64,000 bases of DNA, from positions 45,204,714 through 45,268,713 of the forward strand of contig CM049320.1 of assembly GCA_026874595.1 (NCBI GenBank), in the 5' to 3' direction. The DNA comes from Sipunculus nudus (taxonomy: Eukaryota > Annelida > Sipuncula > Golfingiida > Sipunculidae). Under the pieces are notes generated by a model. It did no database searches. It worked only from the letters and a program-made list of their open reading frames with translations, and was not told where the DNA came from. Each line of letters opens with the position of its first letter. Within the stretch, counting starts at the first letter, position 1. Below, in pieces: positions 20,853-32,240 of this stretch. Position numbers and translations under genes: made by a program.

Positions 20853-21762
20853 TGTTATGTGGTAAGAGGTGTTAATATCTATTACAAATAATTACTGATT
20901 TTAACGCAATATTTTGGTACACATAAGATCAGTTACCAGTTCAGTAGATGGAAAGACAGATAGAGCGACAGGGAGAAATGATAATAGCCTAAATTGGTGT
21001 ACCAACGCATTGTCTACCATTGTAAGACAGGTGTTTGGATTCCGATCTCCATATGTCGGTTAGCATATAGGTTTAGAAAAGAAGCTGATAAATGAGTATT
21101 TTAATGGACATAAATTCTGAATGCAGACAACAAGTGATTACTATAGACTGGTATAATTGTTATAGCCATGTGAACGTAAACTTAATCAAGTAAGTCAAAA
21201 TAGATTCTGTTATTATAGGCATCAGCAGAAGCCAAGTTTAGATCTGGATGACAGTGTAAAATGATATAAAAGTCAAAGGTACGGTGAATACCGGCCTACG
21301 CATAAGGCAGTAATTTAGGACAGGAAAACAGTACCAAAAGTGAGTCAGTAAGTAGCTGGGTCACACAGAATTGATCAGGAGACAAATAGGTACCCTGAAT
21401 ATATTAATGACAGGAATATAATGATATTACATGAGCTTTAGGTAAAACAAGGAAAAAGTTTGTGCGTAGGCGAAAGCCGAAGCCATATATGGTTATCTAA
21501 ACATTCAGGTATGTCATAATGACACACATCCAATATCCAATAGAAAAAGTGTAAGATGATGTAAAGGGTTGTGACGTAGAAATACTGATACAAAAACCTG
21601 TGTTGGGCTGGGAACTGGCAGACAGACCCACGCCATCATCAACATGTAAACCAAGACAACTGGAAATAAAACAGCACAATATCCAACTTGGACTGTCTCA
21701 GTTATTCACCTGACGCGCCGTGTGACTGTGTTATGGCCAGGGAAGAACTCCCCGTTGTAACA
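20853..21762 (+). repeat. 3' LTR
   Basis: 910 bp, beginning TGTTATGTGG and ending CCCGTTGTAACA. About 99 percent identical to the 5' LTR. The 60-codon minus-strand frame present in both LTRs is a shadow. Confidence 0.95.
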
Positions 21763-22605
21763 ATGCAGAGGTGGGGTTGGGGATCTCCCCACCTGTATCA
21801 CATACAGTTGCTGATGCGCGTGGCAGACAATGTTCCAAGACCAGTTTGATGATAGAAGTCTTTGTTCAATAGCAAGCGGTCTGGGACAGTCTCTCTCTCT
21901 GAGAGAGCGGACCAGCCTCCCTCAAAGCGCGCACTACAGATAGTTTTGATACAGAGCTTTCACATGACATATGAGACATACATATCCATATTTCTGCATT
22001 TCGTCATAAAAGCTAAACCTAATTGGATGACCCAAAGTAGGTCACAATTACATCAGAGGTGTAAGTTGACTTTATAAGTTTTGCCAGATTTTATTGGATG
22101 AAAGTATTCTGGAAAATCCCAAGTCTGACCTGACATACATCCAGTTATAGAGTGACCTGCAGTGCTATTTCCAAACTTGTATAAACATAATCTGCCTGCC
22201 TCATCATAGAAACCAATTTAGAGCTAATTTGTGAGAGTACATTTAGGCTCTACAAACATACTGAATTACCATTAGATACTTGGTTGTCTGATGAACCATT
22301 AATAATTCTTTGGCTCTGTCTGAATATCAGAACATACTGAAACCGTAATTGATCTTCATTTGTTTCTGAATAATTTTAGATCTTAATTAATGAAATATTG
22401 AAATATTCCTTTAAATATGTGTTAAGTCACATATACACCCTTTCTTACTCCATAACATATCCCTCTGGTATTCACAATGAGGCTCCGGCCTCATTGGCTA
22501 AGTCGGAGAAAATTTAGTTATTTCAAGGAGGATAACTGGAATGTAGATGACAGAAATACATTATGTGTAAGGATCAAGATATACTGCATAACTTTGCAGA
22601 CATCC
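21763..22605 (-). repeat. Flank and dispersed repeat H, copy 1
   Basis: The first 100 bp after the LTR contain GGTGGGG...CCCCACC and a CTCTCTCTGAGAGAG palindrome. From about 21930 to 22335 the sequence is the inverted counterpart of 25355-25775, roughly 80 percent identical with several indels. No gene is recognised. Confidence 0.6.
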
Positions 22606-22912
22606 ATGCTAATATGCAACACACCTCACTCTATTTCTCCTTGCCACTCAGTCCATGCCTCACTTCACCCATCCCACTCTGATTTCGGCGGAAACATATG
22701 TAGTTGCTTCTTGACTATCCGTATTCTAGTTTTAAAATGTCCTAGTCCGAAACTTGCAGGTCCGAAACATCCATTTTGCTGAAATCATAATACTAAGGTA
22801 GATATGCAGGACATAAGAGGATCAATATTAAATTTTAAAAATAATCCTCCATTCATACTCCCAAACTTTGCACAGGTTTGCATTAGGCCTGCAGGCCTTG
22901 TTTCAGGGATAT
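22606..22912 (+). mobile_element. Dispersed element G, copy 2
   Basis: Starts TATGCAACACACCTCACTCT, contains the shared CCATGCCTCACTTCACCC block, and ends with GCACAGGTTTGCATTAGGCCTGCAGGCCTTGTTT-type sequence, in which AGGCCTGCAGGCCT is a perfect 14-bp palindrome. The same head and tail bound 36108-36432. Confidence 0.7.
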
Positions 22913-22968
22913 AACATTATTTAATCAATATTCAATTGTATAGCTGAAATTAGGTCTGAATTTTGTAA

Positions 22969-24900
22969 TTTTTAGCTCAGCTGACTATAATTCATGAGAG
23001 CTATACTCATGGTCCATTGTCCGTCGTCCATCAGTCTGTCTGTTCCTCCGTCCGTCCATCCATAGATGTGGCACGTTTTGAAACTGTATGACTTAGGAAT
23101 CCAAAATTCGGAATAATGTTAGATGTTCACCAGAATCTTCTACCAAGCAGAAAAGCGGGTCTTTGCGACTCAATTTTTTTAATGAAAAAACCTATTTTCA
23201 CTCTCAGGACTGCCTTATATCAAAACCACTTATATCAAAAATATTCCTCTTTATAGTTCCTATGTACATGCCAGAAATTAGGTCTATATTATATAATTTA
23301 AAAAAGTTATGGGCTCAAACATAAGGCATTTTGTAATAAATCAGGAAAGATTTTTGATCACTAAACATAAAACATGTTAAAGCTAAGGACTTTTTTCCAG
23401 TAATATAACTTTAATTTATCAAAATTAAATTTTATACCCAAAATTAGATCAAAATCTTTTAAATTTTTTAAAATATTAGCAAAAATAAGAAATTGGTATC
23501 TTAAGTTTTTTCCCAACTTGGCCACTGCATGTTTCTTTCCTGTAAGTACTGTGGATTTAATTTTCACAGCATGTACACATAAGGATTTAATCTGTTAAAA
23601 TCTGAAATTTGAAAATAAAAGCTGTAAAATTAGTCTAATTGTTGAATTTTTTTAGGCTCTTGTTGTATTCCCTTACATTGTCAAGCAGTCCACTTTGGTC
23701 ACTTTAGATCATTCAGTGCAGCTCTCTATGTTGTTGATGTAATCCCATCACTAGGGCAGGCCCCCTCTCCACTGAGTTGAGCTTGATCAGGCTGTCTGCA
23801 GTTAATACCACCGGGAGCCTTTTTCTCTCCCCCCCCCCCCACCCCATTCTGTTGACAGACCTGTACTATGAACTAGATGAATCTTATAATTAATATTTTT
23901 TTCAGCAACGAGCAGTAACAACAGAGGCTCCTCCCCCACTCACCCCCAATACACAGGACTAATAAACAAGATGAATCTTAAAATTTTAATGTTAGGCCAA
24001 AATAAAAAAAAAGGTATGGTTCTCAGGCACTTTTTTTCAGAAATCAATGCGGGCGGGCGCTTTTTTTATTTTAAATTTTTTGGTATGTTTCGATAAAAAT
24101 GTCAAATGATAAGGGAAAAGCATGAAAACAACAGTTTTTTTTTGCTAAATAAGTAAAAGCACTACAAAATAAAGGAAATTGTATGGTTTTACCTTCTTGA
24201 AAGAAATGTCGGGGAGGCAGCAGCTCAATATTGGAAAATTTTTATTGAAAATCAAAATAAAAATTTTTGATGCGGGGGTTTAAAATTGATGTGGGCGGTG
24301 CCTGAGAACCATACCTTTAATTTTTTTTGGCCTTAAATAAATTCTTTTTGTTGAGACTTGGACAATTTTGATTTTTTAAAAGATAAAAAAAAATGTCAGG
24401 AGTTTAATCCTAATATTCAAATCTGATGAAATATTAGGATCTAATGTAAGTGCTAACTGACAAGATTTAAGAAGATATAAATACTTTGTAGCATTTCATT
24501 CATATCTCTTAAAGTTGGCGGGGCCTAGGTGTGAATAACACTGTTAACTTAGTATTAAAATAAGGAATATTGGTCAAACTTTGTGGGATTAATTTATAAC
24601 TCATATGGCCATACGTTTAACTTTTGAAAACTTAATTACCTTCACACATTATTTGTTTATGAAATGTTACTTTTATATAACACTTACCGTAGGCCCATTT
24701 TTTCCCTTGGTGCATCACCTGATGGTTTAGCTCATGTCCATTATTCTATAATTTACAGAGTTTCATTTTAGCAGGGCCATTTTCTCATAGCTTTTCAAAT
24801 GATAATATACATGAAAAACCAAAAGAAATAAAAATATTTTGCAGTTACTAATATTTTCCAAAATTCAGCTGAGCGATGTGACCCATGGGTCCCTTGTTTT
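22969..24900 (+). mobile_element. Family A element with MITE inside
   Basis: The head TTTTTAGCTCAGCTGACT is followed by GTCCGTCGTCC and a CCGTCCGTCC run. The 3' end is CAGCTGAGC followed by the exact palindrome GACCCATGGGTC (24880-24891) and CCTTGTTTT. The core contains poly-C at about 23828. A 338-bp MITE at 23995 has inserted in it. Confidence 0.85.
23995..24332. mobile_element. PIF/Harbinger-type MITE
   Basis: 338 bp with terminal inverted repeats of about 38 bp starting GGCCAAAA and including GGTATGGTTCTCAGGCAC. It is flanked by TTA on both sides (23992-23994 and 24333-24335). A TTA/TAA 3-bp duplication with GG-starting termini is the hallmark of PIF/Harbinger non-autonomous elements. 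No coding capacity. Confidence 0.8.
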
Positions 24901-25354
24901 AAGTTATTAGCATGCATGAATATAAAATCAGTACCATAAATTATAGCCAACTTTGACCATGGCCATTTTTTCCCCCTTAAGTACATGTCATTTGATTTTC
25001 ACAGCAGGTACACATAAGGAATTAATCTGTAAAATTTTGAAATTTGAAAATAAAAGCTAAAAAATTAGACTAGTTATTAAAGTTTTTTCAGAGGCTCTAA
25101 TGTATTCACTTGTGTTGTCAAGCTCCAGGCCAACCACTTCTGGTCACTATATAGCCCTGCCTTGATAATCTTATTAGTGATGCAACACTGAACAAGCACC
25201 CCTGCTGTCACAGGTGTACAATTATTCTCATGTCACCCCCCCCCCCCAACTGAAAATGAATGGCAATAATTTTTATTGTTTTAAATATTGGTAATTAAAC
25301 TTAAACTTAAAATACATGGAGTGACAGAAACATTTCAATCAATAGGTATCAGGA
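24901..25354 (+). repeat. Family A core fragment
   Basis: Text such as CAACTTTGACCATGGCCATTT and a poly-C run near 25230 match family A core segments (for example 30480-30800). Neither a palindromic head nor a 3' end is present. Confidence 0.6.
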
Positions 25355-25775
25355 TGTATGAGGCCTGATATTCAGACAGAGCCAAAGAATATTAATGATC
25401 ATCAGACGACCAAGTATCTAATGGTAATTCAGTATGTTTGTAGAGCTTTATGTACTCTCAAAAATAAGCTGTGAATTGGTCTGTATGATGAGATCACCAG
25501 ATTATGTTTATATAGTCTGAGAATAGGACTTGCAGGTCATACATAACTGGATGTACCGGTATGTCAAATCAGACTTGCAATTTACCAGAGAGCTTTGGAC
25601 CAATCAAATCAGATAAAACTTTTAAAGAGCACATCCAACTCTGGCATAATTGTAACTAAGGGACATCCAGTAAGGTTTAGCTTTTATGACAAAATGCAGA
25701 AAATATGGATATATATGTCTCATATGTCATGTGACAGCTCTGTATCAAAACTATCTGTAGTGCACACCTAAAGGG
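25355..25775 (+). repeat. Dispersed repeat H, copy 2
   Basis: Inverted relative to 21930-22335: CAGACAGAGCCAAAGAAT here answers ATTCTTTGGCTCTGTCTG there, and the similarity continues for about 400 bp. No domain was recognised. Confidence 0.7.
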
Positions 25776-27600
25776 AGAGATGGACCATCTCTGCTGTAGG
25801 CCACACTTCTAAGGGTCCTCAATCTCTTCCGGTCTTTGAAACCCACGCCAGAATCTACTTATCAGTTGTTCGTTCATACGTGTACGTTTCATGTAAAATA
25901 TTGTCATGGTTTAGAAACACGGGTTCACCAGGCGAGTGACGGAACAACTGCATATGAATGGGCGGCTTCTACTCGGGGACAAAGTAATAGCCCCTAAAAA
26001 TTATTCCTTATTTACTCTACCCCTCTACAAATTTTCAGCAAAATCTGATATTACATTTTGCGTTCATTTGCTGAAAGACAATGCAATGAACCAAGGCTGA
26101 AGTGGTGTCTTTGCTAAATGCTTTCATCGAAATATATCAACCTGCTTTCTTTTTATCTTGGAGAGTTGTCCATTTTGCACCAGACCTGCTTATTCCATGA
26201 CAGTTTACAATTTACAATTTACAGTACTTAAACCAAAAATTTAATACTATTGGAAATATTTTTCAGGGCCTATCTTTTTCACATTGGCAGCTCTACGTTT
26301 GCCTGCAAGAGACTTCCATGACATGTGAATATGTATACAAATAACGCATGTGTCTGTAAACATGCTTTGGACTATACCCTCAACTGACTACACCGAATAA
26401 ACATCGTGTTTCACGATGTCACCTGAGCCTCAATCAATACAAAGCATCTTTCATATAATTTGACGGTAAAATTCTTTATACAATAGTTATATATCTATGA
26501 TATTTCCCAAGCAATGAAGCTGTCAGACCTATGTTGTTTAATGGAAAAAAACCTTCTTACTTAAAAATTTGTACACCCTGTATATGCCTCCGTCTCCATC
26601 CAAAATTTATTTTTTGTGTGATTTCTGGAATAGAATAACTTTTCTTTCTATGTTGATATTTTGGTGGAGGGTGTTCCTAGAGAATTCTAGCAGAAGTTAT
26701 CTTTATATAATATAAGTGAAACACATGACAAAAGATCCTGCAAAAACCTTAGGATTAAAATATGTGTCGTTTAGTTCCTATCAGCTCATTATAAAAATAT
26801 GCATCAGAAAGAGCATTCCTCGGATTTTCCAAGGGAGCAGCTAGTACTAAGAATTGCAAATGTGGTTTTATCACTGTCCAGTTGTTTACGTGCTTTTGTT
26901 CACAGGTTGCTGATTTCTCAGATAGAAGAATTCTTTAATCCAGATGTAATTTACTTTCAAGTTTATTCAATCAAAGTTAACAATAACAAATGTCCAAAAT
27001 ATATATTCTGATAGTTTGCCCTATTTTCCACTCAACTGATTCTGTTCTCTGTCTCTCTCTCTCTGTATTAACTCCTGTTCTTATTCCTGTCTCTTCTCTC
27101 TCTCTTAGCTCTCTAACTCTTTGACTCTCCTCTCTTTAGCTCTGACCTTCCCTGTCTGGTCCAGTAACCAGTATCTCTGTGTATACATTTGCCCAAAATA
27201 ATAATTGCAATTAAGGAATTTCTTACAGAAGTAATACAAGACATATTGTGTAATACATTCAACACCTTTCTTGCCCTCCTGTGAACACGTAAGTCTAAAC
27301 TGTTAATTAATTAGTTTTATCTGTGCCTGTCACTTTAAGAGTAAACCCAGTCAAATGTATGAACATGCTTATTAATGAATTCTCTGTGAACACTTATCAA
27401 AGGGCTGGCAGTTAAATAATAAACTGAATTGTAATTAGAAAGTTATCCTGCACAGAAGTCTACTAAATACCTGTTTCATTCCATAGGAGTGATCACCTTA
27501 TAATATCTAATGAAAATTGGTAAAATATAATGATTTGAATTATCATAAAATTATCACACTGGTGATAGTTTTATCTAGTGTCCTGAAACCTTGTGTGTTT
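25776..27600. other. No gene recognised; hairpin and TC-rich tract
   Basis: Contains the short perfect hairpin CATCGTG-TTT-CACGATG (about 26404-26420) and a TC-rich tract with CTCTCTCTCT runs (27040-27130). Open frames here are short and unlike known proteins. Confidence 0.4.
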
Positions 27601-27601
27601 A

Positions 27602-28452
27602 TTAGGGCCCTGCTTGAATAAGCAGATGCCCTATAGTAATCACCCTGTATGTCCATCTGTCTTTCTGTATGTCTGCCAAATTTGCACCTCTAAAGCAAAC
27701 ATTCTAATGATTTGGGGTCATGAGGTCAAACCTCAAGGGACCCACTCATTTAGTCAGATTGTAGATGGGTTTTAAGCCAAACTTTTCATCCCAAACATTC
27801 CATCTTGCACATATAGCTGACCTGCCAATAGGGGAAGAACCTGATTGATTTTTGGGGTCACAGTTAAGCTCAAAGGTTCTGTCACAGGGGCCATCTGTCC
27901 ACATATTTGTTTCTGAATTATATATGTCTCCAGTTTGGATTAACATACAGTTTTCAAAATTGACTTAAATATGGCCCACCCATAAAAAAAGAGAGTCCTT
28001 ATTTTTGGGGTCATGAGGTCAAAGGTCAAGGTCACAGGGGTCATCTGTTCATATTTGTTTCCAGATGATAATTCCAGGTTGGATTGAAATATTGGTTTGA
28101 AACTTGACTAATATATGGCCAAAGGTCAAGGTCACAGGACTCACTTCTTGAAAAAGATTTTGGATACTTTTTAAGCCAAACTTTTAATCCTAAACCTTCC
28201 ACCTTTCACATATGGCTTACCTGCCAATAGGGGAGGATTTCGTTTGATTTTGGGGTCCAAAGGTCAAGGTCACAGGGCCCATCCATTCACAAATTAGTTT
28301 ATGGATGATAACTCTAGCTTGAGTAGATAATCTGGCTTTAAGTTTAAACTTGATCACAGGACTCACATAAATATATAATATACCCACATAAAAGCTCATA
28401 AATATATTGTTATAGACAAATTCAGCTGAGGGTCAAGACCCATGGGTCCCAA
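27602..28452 (+). mobile_element. Family E element, complete
   Basis: The head AGGGCCCTGCTT-(GAAT)-AAGCAGATGCCCT is a near-perfect hairpin followed by a GTCCATCTGTCTTTCTGTATGTCTG run. The core has about three copies of a GGTCATGAGGTCAAAGGTCAAGGTCACAGG-type unit. The 3' end is TCAGCTGAG followed by the exact palindrome GACCCATGGGTC (28437-28448) and CC. The usual TTGTTT after CC is missing here. Confidence 0.75.
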
Positions 28453-28465
28453 GTCAAGTGCTGCT

Positions 28466-29746
28466 GGCCACAATGTTGCAGTCAGTGACGAAATTCTGAC
28501 TATCAAGCCAAAGAGTTGGTAGAGGCCCTGGGAACTTCTGACCTTGTGTATTCGCGTGGATGGCTCTGCAACTTCAAAAGACCGCGATGGATATCACTAT
28601 GGAAAAACATGGGGAGTCTGCAAGCTCTGATATGACAGCCACTGCTAGAGCCCAGAAAAAGGGAAAGAATTGTTGCAAAGTTACAAGTACAAAGACATCT
28701 TCAGTTTTGATGAGACTGGACTGTTATTACCATCTAGAAGAAAACAAGATCTTAGCCAGTGGACAAGTGAAAGAAACAAAGCATTGTACATTCGGATATG
28801 TGTACTGCAAATGCTGATGGCAGTAAAAATTGACACCTGTCATAATTCACAAGTCTTTGCCATGCTGCTTTAGTGGATTCAACCCAAACACATTTGTGGA
28901 TAACTATGCAAACAATCAACCATAGCAAACTGCTGGTGGCATACAGGGATATTACCAGGCTGTGCCTACGAACTCGCAGAAAAGACATCAGACAAGGCAG
29001 AGGTGGAGAATGAGGTCAGGGACTTTATCCAGGCACTCAACAGCACTGACCACATGACCGCCTAAGCGTACCTGGCATTGGACAACACAGAATCCATGGA
29101 AACAATGCCGACGACCGCTGCCATTGCGTTACTAGTCACAGAAGATGGACGTGACAGTGGCAGCAAATCTGAGGGAGAAGATGATCCTCCTAAACCAGTA
29201 ACTCTCAGAGAAGCTCTCAGGGTAATGAAACAGGACAACAATATATGGAGGAGCAGGGGTTCACTGCAGGGGATGTTGATGCCACCCACAGACTGCTTAG
29301 AAAATTCTGTGAAAATCAAAACAAAAGAACTACCATAGATACCAGACAGATTTGCTTATATTCTTTAGACTTTCATGAACTTAGTAGATGAACCGTTGCT
29401 TCATTCATTATACACATTTAGTAAATGTTTGTTCAGAAATTCAATCATATCACATAATCAAAGAATCTGCATATGGGTCGTCAGTCTTGATAGGCTTTGT
29501 ATATATAGTTATGTATATGAGAAATTTATTTTTTTATTTTCTTTCACATTATTACTACAAAATCATATACGTAGCATATTATAACAAAATATTTAATCAG
29601 TAATAGGAAGTCCTCCTCTAAACATCTGAGTCACATTGTATCTTGACCTTCCATCACCTTTAGTTATTTGACAATCTGACCCCCTTGCAATCCGACATTA
29701 ATCAGGGTATTACATTAAGTGTTGGAATATTAGGTCACGACTGTAT
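28466..29746 (+). pseudogene. pogo/Tigger-like transposase remnant
   Basis: A + strand pseudogene in shifting frames. First comes a CENP-B-type helix-turn-helix part, where SDEILTIK and, after a frameshift near 28507, KELVEALGTSDLVYSRGWL are seen. After another shift the DDE_1 domain begins (YKDIFSFDETGLLLPS, including the first catalytic Asp), then breaks. The C-terminal segment is the open frame 29078-29338. The right end TAGGTCACGACTG then TA at 29745-29746 matches a pogo-like terminus in reverse. The left end is missing or hidden at the family E boundary. Such proteins cut and paste DNA at TA targets; this copy cannot be functional. Confidence 0.75.
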
Positions 29747-29938
29747 ATTTACTCACTTAAAATGATATTCTTTATAGAGCTTTTTTAAAGCTAGAGAACT
29801 CATTTAAAGTTTATACCTATATTCAATTTAGTTTTAATTGTATACCAGCTATTAGATCAAAATTTAGTAAATTTCTGAAGTTATTATCATAAATATAAAA
29901 TTATTCCCTCACATTTGGCCAAAATTTAACAATAACAC

Positions 29939-31798
29939 ATTTTTAGCTCAGCTGACTATAAGTCATCTGAGCTATAGTCGTGGTCCATTGTCCGTCGTCC
30001 GTCCGTCCATCCGTAGATGTGGCACGTTTTGAAACCGTAAGACCTAGGAATCCAAAATTCAGCATAATGTTAGATGTCCTCAAGATCTCCTACCAAGCCG
30101 AAAACTGGGTCTTTGCGACTTCGTTCCTTTGAGAAATTAAGGAAAAACCTTTTCACACTTCAGGACTGCCTTATATCAAAACCACTCATCTGTTTTTCCT
30201 CATATTTACCATAAATATTCCTCTATATAGTTCCTATGTACATGCCAGAAATAAAGTCTGTAAAGTATAAATTTTTTAAGTTATGGGCCCAAACATAATG
30301 GACTTTGTAAAAAATCAGGAAAAATAATAACTCACTTTACATGAAAAATTTTGAAACTAGAGTCTATTTTCTAAAGTATATAACTATTTTTAATCAAGAT
30401 TCAATTGTTTACCCAAAATTAGATCTGAATTTTGTAAATTTTTTAAGTTATTAGCATAAAAAAAAATCAGTACCTTAAATTTTGCCCAACTTTGACCATG
30501 GCACGTTTTTTTCCTGTAAGCACCATTGATTTAATTTTCACAGCATGTAAACATAAATATTTAATTTGTCTAAATCTGAAATTTGAAAATAAAAGCTTGA
30601 AAATTAAGCTAGTTATTGATTTTTTTTTTCTGTAGTCACTTGCTTTGATTACAGATGCAGGGTCCCACTCCAGGTCACTGGAAGTCAGCTATGCCAGGGT
30701 TTCTGATTTGTTACAGTCACTGGGGAAGATCCCCTGCTGTGACAGGTGTACAGTTATTCTCATATCACCACCATAATCACCCCCCCCCCCCCTGCAAACC
30801 CAACCCATCAAGTGTTATGCAGTAATTGTTATTGTTTTCACTGTATCTCCTTAATTGTAATGCTGTTTCCACTCCGATATGCAAAAACTTTCCTTGAAAA
30901 ATAATTCAAGGTGTAATCCAGAAGATGCAATGTTGTGTAATGTAGCATTTTTAAAGAAATCAATTTTCTTTTAAATGATTCTAACAAATATAATTGAACC
31001 CATCAGTATGCTTAAATTATTATAAAATATGAAGCACATTATGGATAAATAAAGACACAATTAAAAATTGTGAAATCTAAATCAAGTATTATTTTTAGAT
31101 ATTTATTGTTTTGCAGATTTAAAAGATATATTTTTGTGGTAAAAAATAAATAAACATTTGTATGCATGATGTGGTGTTATCTGACAAGATTGAGATTTAT
31201 GATGATGCAATTGAGAATTATGAATCAACTTTTATATTCAGATATATATGTTAAATTGGAAATGTATAGAAATATAAACTTAAATTAGAAAATAATTGAT
31301 GTGATAAAAAAATGAGGATTTAATACAAACAATTGTTCATTATTTTCCTGCCTCAGCAGAATTTGAGATCAGGCTTTATTTGCCCTGTTTTATGTTGTTA
31401 ATTAGCTATATTTCATCTGTATACATTTCATTAAAAAAAATACATATATATTTAATAATATATATTATACAAAAAAATAGATTCAATTGACCAAATGTGT
31501 AAACTACTGAAATGTCAACAGTTAATCGAAAAACCAACTAATGATCATGGTAATAGTACAGATCATTTGTTCACAAACTGCTCACATGCGTTAGTTTCAA
31601 CATTAGGAAACACATGGTCAGGTCACAAAATATTTTTTGCAACAATTTCTTGCTCATCAATACAAACCAATCATATAAACCAACCATGGCCTTTATTATC
31701 TCTTCCTCTTACACTTTATCTCCATTTGATATTATTTTAGATTTTTACCTTCAAGGTTAACGTCAGCTGAGCACAGTGACCCATAGGTCCCTTGTTTT
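29939..31798 (+). mobile_element. Family A element, near complete
   Basis: Full head (TTTTAGCTCAGCTGACT...AGTCATCTGAGCT), TCCG run to about 30013, and the core block TGGCACGTTTTGAAACCGTA. A poly-C run lies near 30780. The 3' end at 31763-31798 has CAGCTGAGC, the decayed palindrome GACCCATAGGTC and CCTTGTTT. Near the 3' end lies the LINE endonuclease fragment (31485-31640). Confidence 0.85.
31485..31640 (+). pseudogene. LINE endonuclease fragment inside family A
   Basis: An open frame (31495-31740) includes QLIEKPTNDHGNSTDHLFTN, which resembles the last part of a LINE apurinic endonuclease domain (QLI..PT then DH.FTN), followed by SGHKIFFATI in place of the usual SDH motif. It occupies the same position as the fragment at 4555-4700. 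Confidence 0.6.
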
Positions 31799-32240
31799 TC
31801 ATGTATGCACATTAGATTTTATTTTCACATGATGGACAGATAAGGTTTTAAGCTAATGTAATCTGACATTTGAAAAGAATTGGTTTGAAAGAGTAGCTAT
31901 AATTCAAGTTTTCATACACCTTGTCAAATGTTGTTCTGACACATCATGACGTAGTCCATAATTGCAAAGTATTGGTTTGGCAATATATTTGCGAGGTTAA
32001 CATTATGCAATATTCAGATTTTCACTGTTTTGTGAAGGTCTAATTTTTACAATATCATCATACAGTAACTTTCACAAGAGTATATCCATCATTTTATGAA
32101 TTTATTATACAGATCGTAATATTTTCACAATGTGGTCAACTTTTGACAAGTGCCCAAGTTAACATCAAACCTAGTAGAAATCTGTGTTCATTGTTGGCAG
32201 ACAATTGGAAAGATGTGATTATTAATTGGAAAGATTGATT
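31799..32240. other. No gene recognised
   Basis: The first 140 bp match about 5760-5900 (CATGATGGACAGATAAGG block), which follows a family A head there. The remainder is AT-rich without a recognisable feature. Confidence 0.4.

Larger units (their letters stand above)
13044..21762 (+). mobile_element. Ty3/gypsy LTR retrotransposon with chromodomain and extra ORF
   Basis: An 8.7-kb element bounded by direct LTRs of 919 and 910 bp that begin TGTTATG and end GTAACA. Between them in order: a primer-site-like TGGTGGAGATCCGG, gag with two zinc knuckles, protease, reverse transcriptase, RNase H, integrase (the order that defines Ty3/gypsy), a chromodomain-like tail, about 2 kb with one further ORF, then the 3' LTR. 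The flanking five bases (GATAC and ATGCA) do not form a target duplication. It lies in the sense orientation in the COMMD9 intron. The coding part has about nine frameshifts, stops or deletions, so this copy is not autonomous as read. Confidence 0.95.

Noticed and set aside
13688-21679. Identical 60-codon minus-strand ORFs at 13688-13870 and 21497-21679
   Set aside because: They lie in the two LTRs and are antisense shadows of the same repeat.
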